Below are positions 52,309-60,205 of a stretch of 64,000 bases of DNA, in pieces. Source of the DNA: Myxococcales bacterium (GTDB lineage Bacteria > Myxococcota_A > Polyangia > Haliangiales > Haliangiaceae). The position numbers and the translations under genes were made by a program. The stretch lies in contig JADJUF010000039.1 of assembly GCA_016717005.1 (NCBI GenBank), positions 620,001 through 684,000 on the forward strand. Reading direction: 5' to 3'. The notes below the pieces were generated by a model. The model had not been told where the DNA came from, made no database searches, and saw nothing but the letters and a program-made list of their open reading frames with translations. Every line of letters starts with the position of its first letter. Within the stretch, counting starts at the first letter, position 1.

Positions 52309-52393
52309 CGAAGCCTCCGGCGTCCGAGCGTAGCGCGGCTGCGTGAGGATCGGGTGCGACAATGGTGCGCCGAGCGCGTCTCGGCCGGTCAGA

Positions 52394-52717
52394 TCAGTTC
52401 TCCGCCGGCGCCACGATCTCGAACCAGAGCGTGCGGTCGCGGCTGCAGCGCTGACAGCGCGCGCGCACCTGGCGGCGCCGGGCGTCGTCGATCACCGCCA
52501 GATCGTGGTCGATCACCTTGAGCGGCCCGGCGCAGTGCCCGCACAGCGTCGCCGCGGCCCGGCCCTCGATCACGACCGCGGACGGCACCACGATCGGCCA
52601 CTCGCGCGCGCCGCCTGGCTCGAGGCGCGCGATCCGCTCGCGCGCGCGGACATCGGCCTGGGCCGCGCGATCAGCGGCGCGGCGCTCGGTCCGCGCCCGG
52701 GGCTTGCGGGTCGACAT
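52394..52717 (-). CDS. small zinc-ribbon-like protein
   Basis: A 107-residue cytoplasmic protein. A basic N-terminal helix (TRKPRARTERRAADRAA) precedes two CxxC pairs, CGHC and CQRC, about 28 residues apart, typical of a zinc ribbon. It may bind nucleic acid or be structural. ATG 52717 is 7 bases after a CACGCT hexamer, one base off the TANNNT pattern. Confidence 0.7.
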   Translation of the reverse strand: MSTRKPRARTERRAADRAAQADVRARERIARLEPGGAREWPIVVPSAVVIEGRAAATLCGHCAGPLKVIDHDLAVIDDARRRQVRARCQRCSRDRTLWFEIVAPAEN

Positions 52718-52802
52718 CGCCCGAGCGTGCCACAGGCGCGGCCCGCGCGACGCCACGCCGGCGCCGGTTCGCCCGCGCGGGACGCGTTGACTCCGGCGCG
52801 GA

Positions 52803-53264
52803 TCAGGCCGGGACCACGACCCGCATCGGCTTGTAGCCCGAGTCGGGATCGTTGCCCTTGGCCTCGAGCCGGCCGCGCACCTGGTAGAGGTTCTTGGACC
52901 AGCGGCCCTCGAAGGTCGGCTGCAGCGTCGACGGCAGGTTGATCGAGCCCTCGAAGGTCTTGGTCTCGCCGGCGCCGAGCACGAACTCGCCGCACAGCTG
53001 GAACTCCTGCGTCGAGTGCGACACCGAGCGGTGGTAGTCCTCGGAGAACTTCTGCTCCTCCTTCTTGGGGATCGAGATGCGCTCGACGCCCTCGAAGTCG
53101 ACGAACACGCCCTTGCTCTTGATCTCGGCGCCCTTCGACGTGACGGTGACCCGCACCGGCACCGCCGCGCCGGCGTTCACCTTCTCGGCGTACTGGATCT
53201 CTACGGTGGCGGCGCCGCCGGTGACGGCGTGCACGGCCCCCTTGAGCTTGTCGAAGAATCCCAT
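52803..53264 (-). CDS. Spo0M/arrestin-like protein
   Basis: A 153-residue cytoplasmic protein. MGFFDKLKGAVHAVTGGAA and the following beta-sandwich (VPVRVTVTSKGAEIKSKGVF, EFQLCGEFVLGAGETKTFEG, WSKNLYQVRGRLEAKGNDPD) match the sporulation-control protein Spo0M with its arrestin-like fold. The length is shorter than Bacillus Spo0M and fits a single arrestin lobe plus. Role in this organism unknown, possibly developmental. ATG 53264 has AGGA about 12 bases upstream. Confidence 0.75.
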   Translation of the reverse strand: MGFFDKLKGAVHAVTGGAATVEIQYAEKVNAGAAVPVRVTVTSKGAEIKSKGVFVDFEGVERISIPKKEEQKFSEDYHRSVSHSTQEFQLCGEFVLGAGETKTFEGSINLPSTLQPTFEGRWSKNLYQVRGRLEAKGNDPDSGYKPMRVVVPA

Positions 53265-53549
53265 GGTCGTTGTCCTGGTCGCGTGAGGAGAGCGCGCGCG
53301 AGGAGCATCCTCAGGCGCGCGCACCGCGAGTGAGCACGATGCGGGCCACCGACGCAACCGCGATCGTGTCGCGCCGGCGCGGGCGATCGGGTGCGCGACG
53401 ACCCACGCGCCCAGCGACGCTGGGTCTGCCCGACCCCAGCCGTCATCGGTACGGCCCGCGACCCCCCCCCCGGCCGCCGAGCGCGTGCGCGATCGCGTCG
53501 AGCTCGCCGATGCGTTACCGATGCCTCGACCGCGCCGATCGATGCGACC
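53265..53549. other. intergenic gap with a C10 homopolymer
   Basis: No gene seen. It lies between two leftward genes. The only feature is a run of ten C (53462-53471), about 90 bases beyond the SET gene stop, which could vary in length. No promoter or hairpin was convincing. Confidence 0.5.
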
Positions 53550-54773
53550 TCACGGGAGCTCGCCGGCCGCGACCAGCGCGTAGCTGCGGCGCAGGCGGTC
53601 GACCCCGACCGCCGTGGACGGGATCGCCGCGGCGACGTCGCGCCAGGCCGCGGGCGCGCGGGCATCGTCGGCCGCGGTCAGGCCGGTGACGAACGTGACG
53701 ACCGCGTCGAGGATCGCGCACTCGCCGGCCCGGACCACCGCGCAGGTCCGCGCCCAGGCCGGATCGACGTCGGCCGGCGTCGACGCCAGCGCGATCGCCG
53801 CGCGGCGCGCCATCGCGGCCGCGGCCAGCCGGGTCCGGGCGGCCTCGGCGTCGGGCCCGTCGGGCCAGATCCGCGCCAGCTCGAACGCGCGGTGGAAGCG
53901 ATGATCGTAGATCGTCCCGACCGGCGCGCTGGCCACGCCGGTCGCGGTGGTCAGGTCGAGCGCGACCTCGTCCTCGGGGTTGCCGTCGACCGCGAAGCCG
54001 TACGACGCGACGAACTTCGCGTTGTCGTGGGCGCCATAGGAGATCTGGATCTCCTGCCCGGCGTCGAGCGCGCGCGCGGCGCGGACCGTGAACGCGCCAG
54101 CGCTATCGTCGTACGCCCAGGTCGCGTCGACGCGCCCGTGATCGAACATGTCGGCGACCGGGACCAGCGCGCGCGCGCCGCCGTCGGCGCTGGCGATCCG
54201 GAAGCACCGGCTGGCCGCGATCGCGCGGCCCCACGCGAACTCGGCCAGCGGCAGGTCGGCCAGCTCGGCGACCAGGGTGGTCGCCAGGTCGTGGTCGTCG
54301 CGATAGCCGGCCGCCACCTCCCGCACCACGTCGAGCGCGAAGGTCCCGGCCAGCGGCGCCAGGGCCGACGCCGGCCGGAACGCCGGCACCCACGGCGACG
54401 CCTGCGGCAGCGCGTCGAGGTACGTCGTCCAGGGTCCCGCGCCGACGGCGCGCGCCCGCGCCAGCCACAGCGCCATCGGGCTGTGGCGCGAGTGCATCAT
54501 CGCGTCGAACCCGCGCACCGCGGCGACCGCCTCGTCGCCGCCGAGGTCGACGTCGGTGATCATCAGCCGTCGCGGCACGACCACCAGCGGCGCCCCCGCG
54601 GCGACCGCCCGGCGCGCGTACACGCTGCGGTTCCCGGCGGCGTCGACGCGGAGCTCGATCGGCTCGAACGCGGCGCCGCCGTCGGCCGCCCACGCCAAGA
54701 GCGCCGGCACCGCCTCCGGCGCCGCCGACGCGACCCGCAGCGGCAGCGGCTCCCAGCTCGACACGTCGGACAC
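53550..54773 (-). CDS. SET-domain protein (SETD3/Rubisco LSMT-like)
   Basis: A 407-residue protein with the bipartite SET domain of the SETD3 / Rubisco large-subunit methyltransferase group: NRSVYARRAVAAGAPLVVVP near the start, then ALVPVADMFDHGRVD (the NHS-like core, here FDHG) and EIQISYGAHDNAKFVASYGF with the catalytic Tyr. A C-terminal helical substrate domain follows. Such enzymes transfer methyl from S-adenosylmethionine to Lys or His. Bacterial copies are rare and probably of eukaryotic origin. GTG 54773 is chosen over upstream ATGs because TACGAT ends 6 bases before it. Confidence 0.82.
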   Translation of the reverse strand: MSDVSSWEPLPLRVASAAPEAVPALLAWAADGGAAFEPIELRVDAAGNRSVYARRAVAAGAPLVVVPRRLMITDVDLGGDEAVAAVRGFDAMMHSRHSPMALWLARARAVGAGPWTTYLDALPQASPWVPAFRPASALAPLAGTFALDVVREVAAGYRDDHDLATTLVAELADLPLAEFAWGRAIAASRCFRIASADGGARALVPVADMFDHGRVDATWAYDDSAGAFTVRAARALDAGQEIQISYGAHDNAKFVASYGFAVDGNPEDEVALDLTTATGVASAPVGTIYDHRFHRAFELARIWPDGPDAEAARTRLAAAAMARRAAIALASTPADVDPAWARTCAVVRAGECAILDAVVTFVTGLTAADDARAPAAWRDVAAAIPSTAVGVDRLRRSYALVAAGELP

Positions 54774-54779
54774 CCGCGC

Positions 54780-54785
54780 ATCGTA
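54780..54785 (-). promoter_or_regulatory. candidate -10 element TACGAT
   Basis: TACGAT ends 6 bases before GTG 54773 on the minus strand. This decides the start of the SET gene. Confidence 0.45.
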
Positions 54786-54984
54786 CGTCGGGTCGAGCGA
54801 CGCGCGCGCGGTATGCGCGCGCTCGCCCACCGCGGCGGGGTGACGGCACCGAGGGTCCGTGCGAACTGCCATCGATAGCGCCGTCAACGGCTCACCCCGA
54901 TCACCCAGAACAGGTGTTTTCATGTATTTGGGTCCGATCATTCGGCCCCATTTACGTATGAGCCGGTCCCAGAAAATCTTGTAG

Positions 54985-55010
54985 GTCAAATGACTATTCC
55001 CGATGATGGA
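54985..55010 (+). promoter_or_regulatory. reb-locus motif, copy 1 (weak)
   Basis: GTCAAATGACTATTCCCGAT shares the AAATGACTAT core with the other copies. It lies in a less GC-rich gap, 34 bases before the first LuxR-type gene. Confidence 0.4.
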
Positions 55011-55043
55011 CGCGGCGTGAACAGTGGCGAAGTCAGGAGCTGC

Positions 55044-55340
55044 ATGTCGAAGATCGACCGAACCGAGACGGGGCTCGAGCTGCGCGCGTGGACGCTCGAG
55101 GTCCACGGCGAGCTCGTGGCCGTGGTCAGCGCGCCCGCCCGCGGCCGCGCGCTCGCGCACGAGCTGACGATCGCCGAGCGCGACATCGTCGCGGGGCTCG
55201 TGCGCGGCGAATCGAACCGGCGCATCGCGCAGCGGCGCGGCACGTCCGAACGCACGGTCGCGAACCAGATCGCGGCGCTGTTCCAGAAGCTCAACGTGAT
55301 GTCGCGCGCCGAGCTGCTCGTGCTCGTGCGCGACGGCTGA
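55044..55340 (+). CDS. LuxR-type HTH regulator of the reb locus
   Basis: A 98-residue protein: a short strand-rich N-terminus (LELRAWTLEVHGELVAVVSA) followed by a complete LuxR-type DNA-binding helix-turn-helix (LTIAERDIVAGLVRGESNRR, IAQRRGTSERTVANQIAALF, KLNVMSRAELLVLV). No receiver or ligand domain. ATG 55044 has AGGAG 5 bases upstream, better than ATG 54990. It opens the rightward cluster and is the first candidate regulator of the R-body genes. Confidence 0.85.
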   Translation: MSKIDRTETGLELRAWTLEVHGELVAVVSAPARGRALAHELTIAERDIVAGLVRGESNRRIAQRRGTSERTVANQIAALFQKLNVMSRAELLVLVRDG

Positions 55341-55348
55341 TCGTCATG

Positions 55349-55377
55349 GTCGACGAATTGACTATGGAACGATCACG
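55349..55377 (+). promoter_or_regulatory. reb-locus motif, copy 2
   Basis: GTCGACGAATTGACTATGGA followed by ACGATCACG, 24 bases before the first rebB gene. It matches copy 3 at 25 of 29 positions. Confidence 0.55.
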
Positions 55378-55400
55378 CCCGCGCCGCGCATAGCTAGCCG

Positions 55401-55667
55401 ATGGCCGACATCGTCAATCCCCAGATCACCGACGCGGTCACCCAGACGAACGTCAAGATCCTGGGCGACGCGCCCGCGATGGCGATGGGGCTCCTCTACC
55501 AGGCGACCGCGCAAGCGCTCGCCAACGCCGCGCACAACGCCACGGTGATGCAGCAGCAGGCCAACACGATCTTGCAGGCGACGACGACCCAGGGCGTCGC
55601 GCTGCTCTACGGGCTCGACACCAGCGCCACCGCCGCGGGGATCGCCCGGATCCTCGCGCTCAAGTAA
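55401..55667 (+). CDS. rebB: RebB-family R-body protein 1
   Basis: An 88-residue protein of the RebB / killing-trait family. It carries the family pattern VNPQITDAVTQTNVKILGD, AMAMGLLYQATAQALANAAH, NATVMQQQANTILQA and TTQGVALLYGLDT. RebB proteins polymerise into R-bodies, coiled protein ribbons that unroll explosively and rupture membranes. Small, Ala/Thr-rich, no signal peptide, so assembly is cytoplasmic. No ribosome binding site is seen before ATG 55401. Confidence 0.92.
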   Translation: MADIVNPQITDAVTQTNVKILGDAPAMAMGLLYQATAQALANAAHNATVMQQQANTILQATTTQGVALLYGLDTSATAAGIARILALK

Positions 55668-55694
55668 CCCACTCCAACGACCACGAGGTGAGAG

Positions 55695-55979
55695 ATGGCT
55701 GACATCGTCAATCCGCAGATCACGGACGCCGTCACGCAGGCCAACGTCAAGATCCTGGGCGACGCGCCCGGCATGGCGATGGGGACCTTGTTCCAGGCCA
55801 GCGCTCAGGCGCTCGCCAACGCAGCCCACAACGCCACGACCGCCGGCCAGAACGCCAACACCGTGCTCCAGGCCTCGACCACCCAGGGCGTCGCGCTGCT
55901 CTACGGCGTCGACACCGCGGCCGAGTCGGTCGGCATCACCGAGATCCTCAGCGCGCGGAACAAGTCCGGCTACCCGTGA
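55695..55979 (+). CDS. rebB: RebB-family R-body protein 2
   Basis: A 94-residue paralogue of the preceding gene, with ILGDAPGMAMGTLFQASAQA, LANAAHNATTAGQNANTVLQ and a longer C-terminal tail ending NKSGYP. GAGGTGAG lies just before ATG 55695. It is 27 bases from rebB 1 and probably co-transcribed. Confidence 0.92.
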   Translation: MADIVNPQITDAVTQANVKILGDAPGMAMGTLFQASAQALANAAHNATTAGQNANTVLQASTTQGVALLYGVDTAAESVGITEILSARNKSGYP

Positions 55980-55990
55980 GGAGCTGAGCC

Positions 55991-56290
55991 ATGGCGCGCA
56001 AGGTGCTCCTGACCGAGACGGTCACGGCCGAGCTCGTCGCGGGCCCGCCGCCGCCGCCGCCGGACGACGCGCCGCGCCGACCGCACCGCCACGGCGGCCA
56101 CGACGCCGACGTCACCGTCGCCGTGGTCGGCGTCGCGCCGGGCGTCGCGCTGGCCGAACAGATGATCGCGCTCAGCAGCAGCCTCGGGCTCGCGGCCCAC
56201 AACGCAACCACGTTCCAGGCCAACCACGCGACCGTGCTCGGCGCCAGCACCGTGGTGGCGGTCGCGACGCTGCTGAGCGTCAAGCGCTGA
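55991..56290 (+). CDS. divergent RebB-like protein with Pro/His insert
   Basis: A 99-residue protein. After a short start comes a run of six Pro and a His-rich stretch (RPHRHGGHDADV), then APGVALAEQMIALSSSLGLA, AHNATTFQANHATVLGAST, which keeps the AAHNAT and Q.N spacing of RebB but lacks the ITDAVTQ start. I read it as a distant RebB relative, perhaps a nucleator or adapter. His-rich part may bind metal. RBS GAG before ATG. Confidence 0.65.
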   Translation: MARKVLLTETVTAELVAGPPPPPPDDAPRRPHRHGGHDADVTVAVVGVAPGVALAEQMIALSSSLGLAAHNATTFQANHATVLGASTVVAVATLLSVKR

Positions 56291-56300
56291 CCGAGGACCC

Positions 56301-57437
56301 ATGCTGGCAGAGCTCATCGCGCGCGTCGCCGCCTCCGATCTGAAGCCGCTGGCCGAGCAGCTGGCCCGCGAGCTGGCCGCCCGCGGCGAGGTCGTCGCGG
56401 TGACGGCGCTCGAGGCCCACCTGCGCGAGCTCGTGGCGGCCGCGCCCGGCGCGCCGTCGTTCCTGAGCGCGGTCGAGCACCGCGTGCACGCGCTGGCGGC
56501 GGCGCTCGAGGCCGACCTCGGGCGCACGCCCACGCCGGCCACGCCGGCGCGCGGCGCGATCACGCCGGCCACGCCGGCGCGCGGCGCGATCACGCCGGCC
56601 ACACCGGCGCGCGGCGCGATCACCCCGGCCACCTCGCCACCGTCCCCGGCGCCCGCCGGCGCGTGCCCGCCGCCGCCGCCGATACAGGTCGCGGCGCTGC
56701 GGGCGCTGGTCAAGGGCGTGCCCGGCGTCACCGTCGGCGCGCCGCGGATCGATCGCGCGCTGCTCGACGGTCGCGGGCCACGCACGTACGTGTGGCTCGA
56801 GGGCGCGCAGCTGCTGGCGATCGGCCCGGCGACGGCCGCGGTGGCCGCGGCCTGCGCGCCTGAGGTCGTGGCGACCCCGGCCTGGCTGCCGAGCTGGCGC
56901 GCGCTCACCGAGCTCGGCCGCAACCCGTGGCGCAGCCCCGACGACGCCGACCTCGACGCGCTGGTCGGCGTCGCGCTCGATCGCACCGCCGACGCGACGC
57001 CGCGTGAGCCCTACCGCAGCGACCGCCCGCGCCAGGCGTTCAAGGCCGCGCTCGCCGACTGGGCCCGCGCCGAGATCCAGAGCCTCGGGACCCGCATGGC
57101 CGCCACGGTCGACGGCGAGGTCACGCCGATCCGCGACGGCGCCGCCCGCGACACGCTGGTCGCGCTGGCCGGCCGCTCGGCGTCGCTGTCGGCCGGCGCG
57201 CTGGTGCCGCTGCTGCTCGCCGACATGGCCGGCGGACCGCTGGTGCAGGTGGCGCCGACGCCGGCCGGCGTCGACCTCGACGTGATCGGCCGAGCCGCCG
57301 CCGGGTGCGTGCGCGTGCGCGTGGTCCGACTCGCCGGCGGGCCCACCAGCTTCCGCGGGATCGTCCTGCCGCGCGCGCCGCGCGGCGCCACCACCGTCGA
57401 GGGCGGCGACGTCCTCGTCACCCTGTTCGGCCCATGA
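56301..57437 (+). CDS. reb-locus protein of unknown function
   Basis: A 378-residue protein without signal peptide. The N-terminal 75 residues are helical (LAELIARVAASDLKPLAEQL), followed by three exact RGAITPATPA-type repeats and a Pro-rich linker. The C-terminal two thirds (VWLEGAQLLAIGPATAAVAA, KAALADWARAEIQSLGTRMA, GPLVQVAPTPAGVDLDVIGR) form an alpha/beta domain I do not recognise. Rightward, GAGGA before ATG, between RebB-like and LuxR-type genes; probably an R-body assembly or cargo factor. Confidence 0.7.
   Translation: MLAELIARVAASDLKPLAEQLARELAARGEVVAVTALEAHLRELVAAAPGAPSFLSAVEHRVHALAAALEADLGRTPTPATPARGAITPATPARGAITPATPARGAITPATSPPSPAPAGACPPPPPIQVAALRALVKGVPGVTVGAPRIDRALLDGRGPRTYVWLEGAQLLAIGPATAAVAAACAPEVVATPAWLPSWRALTELGRNPWRSPDDADLDALVGVALDRTADATPREPYRSDRPRQAFKAALADWARAEIQSLGTRMAATVDGEVTPIRDGAARDTLVALAGRSASLSAGALVPLLLADMAGGPLVQVAPTPAGVDLDVIGRAAAGCVRVRVVRLAGGPTSFRGIVLPRAPRGATTVEGGDVLVTLFGP
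56531..56620 (+). repeat. three 30-base in-frame repeats
   Basis: Three copies of a 30-base unit start at 56531, 56561 and 56591 and encode decapeptides of the RGAITPATPA type in the 56301 gene. The copies differ by one base, so the duplication is recent. Confidence 0.9.
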
Positions 57438-57453
57438 TCGCGAGGCGCCCCCC

Positions 57454-57927
57454 ATGACCCAGCAGGTCCGGTCCATCCGCATCGAGCGCACCCTCGCGAT
57501 CGACCTCGACGAGCCGCCCGATCACCACGACCGCCGGCTCGTGCCCGACCTGCGCCGCCTGGCGGCGATGCTCGATCACGAGGTCCCGCCGACGGCCGAG
57601 GCCGCCGAGCTGGTGCGCGCGGTGTGGCGCGGCCTGGTCGACGGCGGCTGGGCCCTGCTCGACTCGTTCGAGCAGGACGACCGCTGGTTCGTGGTCGCGC
57701 GCAAGCGCGCCACCGCCGATCCGCGCGCGGCGCTCACCGCGCGCGAGCGCCAGGTGCTCGCGCTGGCCGTGCAAGGGCACTCGAACAAGGTCGCCGCGTT
57801 CGAGCTCGGCCTGACGACCTCGACGATCGCGACCTACCTGCGCCGCGCGATGACCAAGCTCAACCTCGCGTCACGCGCCGAGCTGGTGCAGGCGCTGCCG
57901 ATCGCCGCCCTCGGAGAAGGCCGATGA
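57454..57927 (+). CDS. second LuxR-type regulator of the reb locus
   Basis: A 157-residue protein. The first 90 residues are a small alpha/beta domain (LVPDLRRLAAMLDHEVPPTA, LVDGGWALLDSFEQDDRWFV), and residues about 92-150 a LuxR-type HTH (LTARERQVLALAVQGHSNKV, AAFELGLTTSTIATYLRRAM). No receiver domain. Its stop overlaps the lysozyme start (ATGA). Two LuxR-type proteins in one R-body cluster suggest tight, possibly stochastic control. Confidence 0.85.
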   Translation: MTQQVRSIRIERTLAIDLDEPPDHHDRRLVPDLRRLAAMLDHEVPPTAEAAELVRAVWRGLVDGGWALLDSFEQDDRWFVVARKRATADPRAALTARERQVLALAVQGHSNKVAAFELGLTTSTIATYLRRAMTKLNLASRAELVQALPIAALGEGR

Positions 57928-58673
57928 CCGAGCTCTTGATCGTGGACGTCTACCACGACACCCACTTCCTCCACGGCGACGCCTCGGACTGGGCCGGGCT
58001 GGTCGCGGACCCGCGCTATGTCGGCGCGATCCTCAAGGCCAGCGAGGCCTGGGGCTCGGCCGCGCCGTGGAGCGTGCGCAGCGACGCGTGGTTCAAGGCG
58101 ACCTGGCCCCAGGTCCGCGCCGCCGCGGGCGCGCGCTACGGCCAGAGCTTCTTCCGCGGCGCGTACCACTACCTCATCTTCGACGCCGCGCGCGTGCAAG
58201 ACCAGGCCGACTACTACCTGCGCACCATCGACGCCGGCGGCGGCTGGGACGTCGGCGACCTGATCCCGATCGTCGACGTCGAGCGCGGCGGCGAGCGCGG
58301 CCCGAACTTCCACGCGAGCGCGCAGCAGGTCGAGGACACCACCAGCGCGTTCATCGCCGCGGTCATCCGGGCCACCGGCCAGCGGGTGTTGCTCTACGGC
58401 CGCGGCGCCATGCGCGACCTCGGCATCCGGTCGCAGATGGGCGCCGCGTACCTGTGGAACCCGTCGTACACCGCGCACCCCGTGCCCGCCGCCGGCTGGC
58501 CGATCGAGCAGGTCGTGCTGTGGCAGTACACCGACGGCACGATCAACGCGACCGACTTCCCCGCGGCCGCGCCGGTGCTCGGCGCCGTCGACGGCAGCGT
58601 CGTGCTCGCCGGCGACCGCCCCGCGCAGCTCAGCGATCTGGTCACCACGATCGTTCGCCCGTCGACGAAATGA
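57924..58673 (+). CDS. GH25-type lysozyme-like protein
   Basis: A 249-residue protein of the GH25 (Cellosyl/chalaropsis muramidase) pattern. LLIVDVYHDTHF starts the barrel (Asp 8), FFRGAYHYLIFDAARVQDQA matches the G-YH-....QA motif, LIPIVDVERGG carries Asp 118 and Glu 120 of the catalytic DxE, and VVLWQYTDGTINATDFP is the characteristic WQYTDG end. No signal peptide, so it stays in the cytoplasm until lysis. Start ATG 57924 overlaps the LuxR-type stop, so both are made together. Predicted activity: cleavage of peptidoglycan glycan strands. Confidence 0.82.
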   Translation: MTELLIVDVYHDTHFLHGDASDWAGLVADPRYVGAILKASEAWGSAAPWSVRSDAWFKATWPQVRAAAGARYGQSFFRGAYHYLIFDAARVQDQADYYLRTIDAGGGWDVGDLIPIVDVERGGERGPNFHASAQQVEDTTSAFIAAVIRATGQRVLLYGRGAMRDLGIRSQMGAAYLWNPSYTAHPVPAAGWPIEQVVLWQYTDGTINATDFPAAAPVLGAVDGSVVLAGDRPAQLSDLVTTIVRPSTK

Positions 58674-58689
58674 CCATGGATCGATCGCG
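58661..58689 (+). promoter_or_regulatory. reb-locus motif, copy 3
   Basis: GTCGACGAAATGACCATGGA followed by TCGATCGCG. It spans the stop codon of the lysozyme gene and lies about 80 bases before the next rebB gene. Confidence 0.55.
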
Positions 58690-58770
58690 CGGCGATCAGC
58701 GACAACCACCTTGGGCGCGCGCCGCGCGCCGCCTCCACTGCGCTGACAACCTCCGAGAAAGGGAACTACC

Positions 58771-59043
58771 GTGGCCGACATCGTCAACCCCCAGATCACC
58801 GACGCCGTCACCCAGACCAACGTGAAGATCCTCGGCGACGCGCCGGGCATGGCCATGGGCGCGCTGTACCAGGCGACCGCCCAGGCGCTCGCGAACGCGG
58901 CCCACAACGCCACGACCGCGCAGCAGAACGCCAACACGATCCTGCAGGCGACGACCACCCAGGGCGTCGCGCTGCTCTACGGCGTCGACACGGCGTCGAC
59001 GTCGGTCGGCATCGCCGAGATCCTCGCCGCCGGCAAGAAGTGA
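58771..59043 (+). CDS. rebB: RebB-family R-body protein 3
   Basis: A 90-residue RebB paralogue with GTG start 58771 and GAGAAAGGGA upstream. The full family pattern is present (ITDAVTQTNVKILGDAPGMA, LANAAHNATTAQQNANTILQ, TTQGVALLYGVDTASTSVGI). It opens the second rebB group after the regulatory motif. Confidence 0.92.
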   Translation: MADIVNPQITDAVTQTNVKILGDAPGMAMGALYQATAQALANAAHNATTAQQNANTILQATTTQGVALLYGVDTASTSVGIAEILAAGKK

Positions 59044-59096
59044 GCGTCCGCTCGTCCTGAACCGCCCGCTCGTCCCAACCCGCGACAGGAGCCGTC

Positions 59097-59378
59097 ATGG
59101 CCGACATTGTGAACTCGCAGATCACCGACGCCGTCACCCAGACCAACGTGCAGATCCTGGGCAGCGCGCCCGGCAGCGCGATGGGCAACCTGTTGCAGGC
59201 CACCGCGAACGCGCTCGGCAACGCCGCGCACAACGCGACCGCCGCAGGCCAGAACGCCAACACCGTCCTGCAGGCGGTCACCACCCAGGGCGTCGCGCTG
59301 ATGTATGGCGTCGACACCGCGGCCGAGTCGGTCGGGATCGCCGAGATCCTCCGCGCGACCAAGCCGCCGTACCCGTGA
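59097..59378 (+). CDS. rebB: RebB-family R-body protein 4
   Basis: A 93-residue RebB paralogue (VNSQITDAVTQTNVQILGSA, LGNAAHNATAAGQNANTVLQ, VALMYGVDTAAESVGIAEIL). CAGGAG lies before ATG 59097. The gaps around it contain CCGCTCGT repeats. Confidence 0.92.
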   Translation: MADIVNSQITDAVTQTNVQILGSAPGSAMGNLLQATANALGNAAHNATAAGQNANTVLQAVTTQGVALMYGVDTAAESVGIAEILRATKPPYP

Positions 59379-59440
59379 CCGGCGCGCGCGCCCCGACCGC
59401 TCGTTGATCCGCCGCTCGTTCTGCCGCCAGGAGCACGCCG

Positions 59441-59671
59441 ATGGCCGACGCTGTCAACCCCCAGATCACCGACGCGATCACCCAGACGGTGACCGCCACT
59501 GTCGGCCAGTCGGCCTCGGTCGCGCTCGGCATGTTCTTCCAGGCCGAGGCGCAGGCGTTCGCGCAGGGGATGCAGAACGCCGTGACCTCGCAGCACAACA
59601 TCAACCAGATCGGCGAGGCCATCACCGCGGTCGCGACCGCGAAGATCATGGCGCTCCTGTCGAAGCCGTGA
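59441..59671 (+). CDS. rebB: RebB-family protein 5, shortened and divergent
   Basis: A 76-residue protein. It keeps the start VNPQITDAITQTVTATVG and MQNAVTSQHNINQIG but lacks the AAHNAT box and the TTQGVALLYG end. Probably a specialised subunit or length regulator. CAGGAG before ATG 59441. Confidence 0.85.
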   Translation: MADAVNPQITDAITQTVTATVGQSASVALGMFFQAEAQAFAQGMQNAVTSQHNINQIGEAITAVATAKIMALLSKP

Positions 59672-59756
59672 TCGCCGGCGTCGCCCCGGCCGCCGTCCCG
59701 CCCGGACGACCGGCCCGAGGCGGCGCGCCCCACCTCGATGCCCGCAGGAGCCCGCG

Positions 59757-60197
59757 ATGCCCGTGTCCACCAACCTCCCGGTCAAGGCGGCGCCCGCGCC
59801 GACCGCCGCCGCCCCGTCGAAGACGACCGGCGTCTTCCTCGGGCCCGGCCTCGCCTACGAGGCGGTGTCGCAGGCGTCGGCGATGGTCGTCCAGGACGCG
59901 GCCTCGTTGATGCGGCAGCTCGGGACGCTGACCACCGCCGCGCTCGCGGTGATCACCGAGAAGATCGTCCAGACCGAGGGCGCCGACCCGAACTGGGTCA
60001 AGGCGTTCACGACCGTCACCACCAACCTGACCACCGCCAGCCAGGCCTTCGTCCAGGTCGGCAACGCGGCGGCCCAGGTGATGGGCTACTTCCAGCCCGG
60101 CGCGACCGTGCCGCCGCCCCCGCCCCCGCCGACCGACGCGACCCCCGCGGCTGGCGGCGCGCCGCCCGCGCCCGGCGGGACCGGCGGCGGCGCGTAG
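59757..60197 (+). CDS. reb-locus small helical protein
   Basis: A 146-residue protein. The middle (about 25-100) is amphipathic helix (AYEAVSQASAMVVQDAASLM, LTTASQAFVQVGNAAAQVMG), followed by a poly-Pro run and a Gly/Ala/Pro-rich tail. It has a vaguely RebB-like composition but no family motif. No signal peptide. Confidence 0.68.
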   Translation: MPVSTNLPVKAAPAPTAAAPSKTTGVFLGPGLAYEAVSQASAMVVQDAASLMRQLGTLTTAALAVITEKIVQTEGADPNWVKAFTTVTTNLTTASQAFVQVGNAAAQVMGYFQPGATVPPPPPPPTDATPAAGGAPPAPGGTGGGA

Positions 60198-60205
60198 GAG
60201 GATCC

